NCBI RefSeq assembly: GCF_000189395.1 | Contig: NZ_AEPB01000057.1 | Location: 62,001-126,000, forward strand | Direction: 5' to 3' | Source of the DNA: Planococcus donghaensis MPA1U2 | GTDB taxonomy: Bacteria > Bacillota > Bacilli > Bacillales_A > Planococcaceae | DNA: 64,000 nt | Shown: piece by piece, positions 62,004 through 64,000 of the stretch | Layout: each line of letters begins with the position of its first letter | How positions within the stretch are numbered: the stretch's first letter is position 1 | Notes under the pieces: generated by a model | What the model was told of the DNA's origin: nothing | The model's input: only the letters and a program-made list of their open reading frames with translations | The model's database searches: none | Position numbers and translations under genes: made by a program

Positions 62004-64000
62004 TTAATAATTTACGCCATGTCCATACTCATAAAGTATTTCTCCAGTTAGATTTGGAATCGTGACCGGCAGTTTACCTGTAGGGTTTAACTCACCCATT
62101 ATTGCCGCGGCCATTGCCTTATAGCTTGCCGTACGGAAACTATATTGCGTCAAGTAGGCATCAATTTCGGGGTATGCCATGATATCGTAAGGATTTCGGA
62201 TGGCTACCCCAACTACGGGTACTTGTGATTCAGCGATTACTTGATTGACTAATTTCATTTGATCGCTCTCTGGTGAACGTTGCGATAGTGATGATGTGGA
62301 GGTTCCAACAATTACGACTTTTGCTGTATTAATCGTTTCTAACTGATTTTCTGTTAAGGGTTTTGTGGATTCGATCCAAACCGTTCGATCGTGTTTTAAT
62401 TTTATTTCTTCATATAATTCTGTTGAAGAGGAATTACCAACTACTACTAATAACTCTTCAGCAGTTGGTGATAAAGGCAGTACACTTTCATTTTTTACTA
62501 AAGTAATGGATTTTTCAGCAGCTTCTTTTTCTACTTTTTTATGTTCTTCAGAGCCAACTACTTGTAATGCATTTGCTGTTTTCTCCTCTAATGAAACGGG
62601 TGATTCTTCTTTCAAAATACTCCGTTTCATTTTTAAACTTAGAATGCGTTTAGCAGATGCGTCAATACGTTCTTCTGTTACTTCACCTGAACGAACTGCT
62701 TCATAAAGACCTGTTGCCACTTGCTCGAGTCCAACTGGCATTAGGACAATATCAGTTCCAGCGTTTACTGCACGAATTACCGCATCTACTGGACCAAAAT
62801 GATCTGCAATCGCTTGCATATTAAGTGCATCGGTAAAAATAACGCCTTCATAGCCCATATCTTCTCGCATTAACTCTGTCAAAACTTTATAAGAAAGCGT
62901 CGCTGGCAAATTGATTTCTGTGCCATCTTTTTGTGAAATGACTTTAGTATCGTCAATTTTTGGGAATGTTACATGAGCGGTCATGATGGCATCAATATTA
63001 GCTTCCATGGCTTTTTGGAAAGGGTACAATTCGACAGCTTTCAACCGTTCCAAATCGTAAGGTACAGACGGCAAACCAAGATGTGAGTCTACCGCTGTAT
63101 CTCCATGCCCTGGAAAATGCTTGGCAGTCGCAGCTGTTCCTGTTTGTTGCAGCCCTTTTGTATAAGCAACGCCTAGCTCAGCAACAAGTTCTGGCTTTTC
63201 CCCGAAAGAACGAACGCCTATAACGGGATTATCTGGATTGTTATTAATATCGAATGAAGGAGCAAAGTTCATATTGATGCCAAGTGCTGATAATTCTTCT
63301 CCAATTGCTCGTCCTACATTTTGAGTAACCTCTGCTGAACGCGTAGCACCAAGTGCCATATTGCCAGGCATGTCGGTACCGGACTGCAAACGAGTGACAA
63401 TTCCACCTTCTTGGTCAATCGTCATTAACAAGTTATGCTTTTCAGCCGCCTGTTGATAATTATTGACCAATTTAGTGGTTTGTTCCGTAGTTACTACGTT
63501 TTCACGGAATAAAATAACGCCGCCTAGATGGTATTTTTTCACCAATTGTTCGATTTCAGGCAACAAAGAGGTGACATTCTGTCCATTCCATTTTCTAAAA
63601 TCAGGCATTAACATTTGGCCAACTTTTTCTTCCATGGTCATTTGTTCGATTGCGTGATCGATTAATTGGTAGCGATCGCCACTTTCCTTGATAACAGAAG
63701 CCGTAAACGTCGGTTTGCCTTTTTCTCCTTTATTTTTAGCATCCGGCTTTACGTGGATGGCAATTTTATCTGTGTACTTCCCATCTGTAACTTGGACAAC
63801 TGTCTTTCCTGGTTTGTCTGCTATCGAAACAAGTCCAGTTGAATCGACTGTCGCGACGGTTTTGTTTGTAGAATGCCAACTTAGATTAGTTGTGGTGAGC
63901 TGATAATGTCCTTTATCGGCAAGATGCAATGCTTTAAGCTGAAGGCTGTCGTTAACCGTGCCCGCTTCAACTTCAGGAACGTTTTGAAGAATGACTAAAT
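62004..64000 (-). CDS. nagZ: beta-N-acetylglucosaminidase NagZ (GH3), N-terminus outside window
   Basis: At least 665 residues; the frame is still open at the last base, so the start lies beyond it. The visible N-terminal part is a Big2-like domain (NKTVATVDSTGLVSIADKPG). The GH3 catalytic domain follows with DQEGG, KHFPGHGDTAVDSHLGLP (the His-Asp dyad of NagZ) and the nucleophile Asp in FTDALNMQAI, then a C-terminal alpha/beta sandwich as in B. subtilis NagZ (YbbD). It removes GlcNAc from muropeptides outside the cell and works with NamZ. Confidence 0.92.
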   Translation of the reverse strand, partial: LVILQNVPEVEAGTVNDSLQLKALHLADKGHYQLTTTNLSWHSTNKTVATVDSTGLVSIADKPGKTVVQVTDGKYTDKIAIHVKPDAKNKGEKGKPTFTASVIKESGDRYQLIDHAIEQMTMEEKVGQMLMPDFRKWNGQNVTSLLPEIEQLVKKYHLGGVILFRENVVTTEQTTKLVNNYQQAAEKHNLLMTIDQEGGIVTRLQSGTDMPGNMALGATRSAEVTQNVGRAIGEELSALGINMNFAPSFDINNNPDNPVIGVRSFGEKPELVAELGVAYTKGLQQTGTAATAKHFPGHGDTAVDSHLGLPSVPYDLERLKAVELYPFQKAMEANIDAIMTAHVTFPKIDDTKVISQKDGTEINLPATLSYKVLTELMREDMGYEGVIFTDALNMQAIADHFGPVDAVIRAVNAGTDIVLMPVGLEQVATGLYEAVRSGEVTEERIDASAKRILSLKMKRSILKEESPVSLEEKTANALQVVGSEEHKKVEKEAAEKSITLVKNESVLPLSPTAEELLVVVGNSSSTELYEEIKLKHDRTVWIESTKPLTENQLETINTAKVVIVGTSTSSLSQRSPESDQMKLVNQVIAESQVPVVGVAIRNPYDIMAYPEIDAYLTQYSFRTASYKAMAAAIMGELNPTGKLPVTIPNLTGEILYEYGHGVNY

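Overview
The window looks like chromosomal DNA of a Gram-positive, moderately low-GC Bacillales bacterium. Strong purine-rich ribosome binding sites, lipobox-type lipoproteins, FloT flotillin, an MsmX-type ATPase, a NagR/NagP system and a CrtI-like carotenoid enzyme fit Planococcaceae (Planococcus/Planomicrobium type); this placement is inferred from gene content, not from a search. I saw no rRNA, tRNA, transposase, prophage or CRISPR array. Both ends cut genes: an MpsC-like tail at the left and a NagZ-like enzyme at the right.

Layout. 0-6 kb: bicarbonate uptake (MpsC-like tail, SbtA), an Ltp-repeat lipoprotein, then a cyclic-di-GMP unit: consensus promoter, c-di-GMP-I riboswitch, intrinsic terminator, secreted subtilisin-like protease, and a membrane diguanylate cyclase. 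6-16 kb: AtoE-type transporter, lipoprotein, flotillin, small proteins, LytTR/DUF3021 pair, two CNNM/CorC-type proteins, MerR regulator. 16-26.6 kb: a PBP3-like protein lacking its catalytic serine, CPBP protease, MarR plus heterodimeric multidrug ABC exporter, a sigma-region-2-like orphan, TIGR01777 epimerase, DUF4385 and MEDS proteins. 26.9-38.2 kb: an alpha-glucoside utilisation locus (two GH13 glucosidases, LacI regulator, binding protein, two permeases, ROK kinase, PucR-like regulator, shared ATPase). 38.3-47.8 kb: hydrolase, maltose acetyltransferase, ornithine-cyclodeaminase/MFS/XRE-cupin group, methyltransferase, ABC-2 exporter, GNAT. 47.9-54 kb: copper/envelope-stress group (Csp four-helix protein, two-component system, sialidase-fold lipoprotein, YdhK) plus a carotenoid-desaturase-like flavoprotein. 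54.4-64 kb: a GlcNAc operon (NagP, NagA, NagB, NagR, HPr, SIS protein) beside NamZ and NagZ, together a route for recovering GlcNAc and MurNAc from peptidoglycan.

The most unusual content is non-coding. Three families of short-period arrays sit in the intergenic gaps, most of them just 3' of an intrinsic terminator. Family A (GCAAAYAA core) has exactly 21-bp spacing. Family B (TTCAKGTAAAG core) has 21-bp units in a 102-bp higher-order repeat. Family C (TACGCGC/TATGCGC core) has about 20-bp spacing. Arrays of the same family come in pairs that bracket gene modules. The pair around the GlcNAc operon is inverted and carries duplicated flanking DNA, including a remnant of the ydhK 3' end. Two other GC-rich structured repeats (D, with compensatory base changes in its hairpin, and E) lie between the sugar-binding-protein and permease genes.

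The notable protein finding is the PBP3 homologue in which SxxK has become QxxQ and SxN has become SDS.
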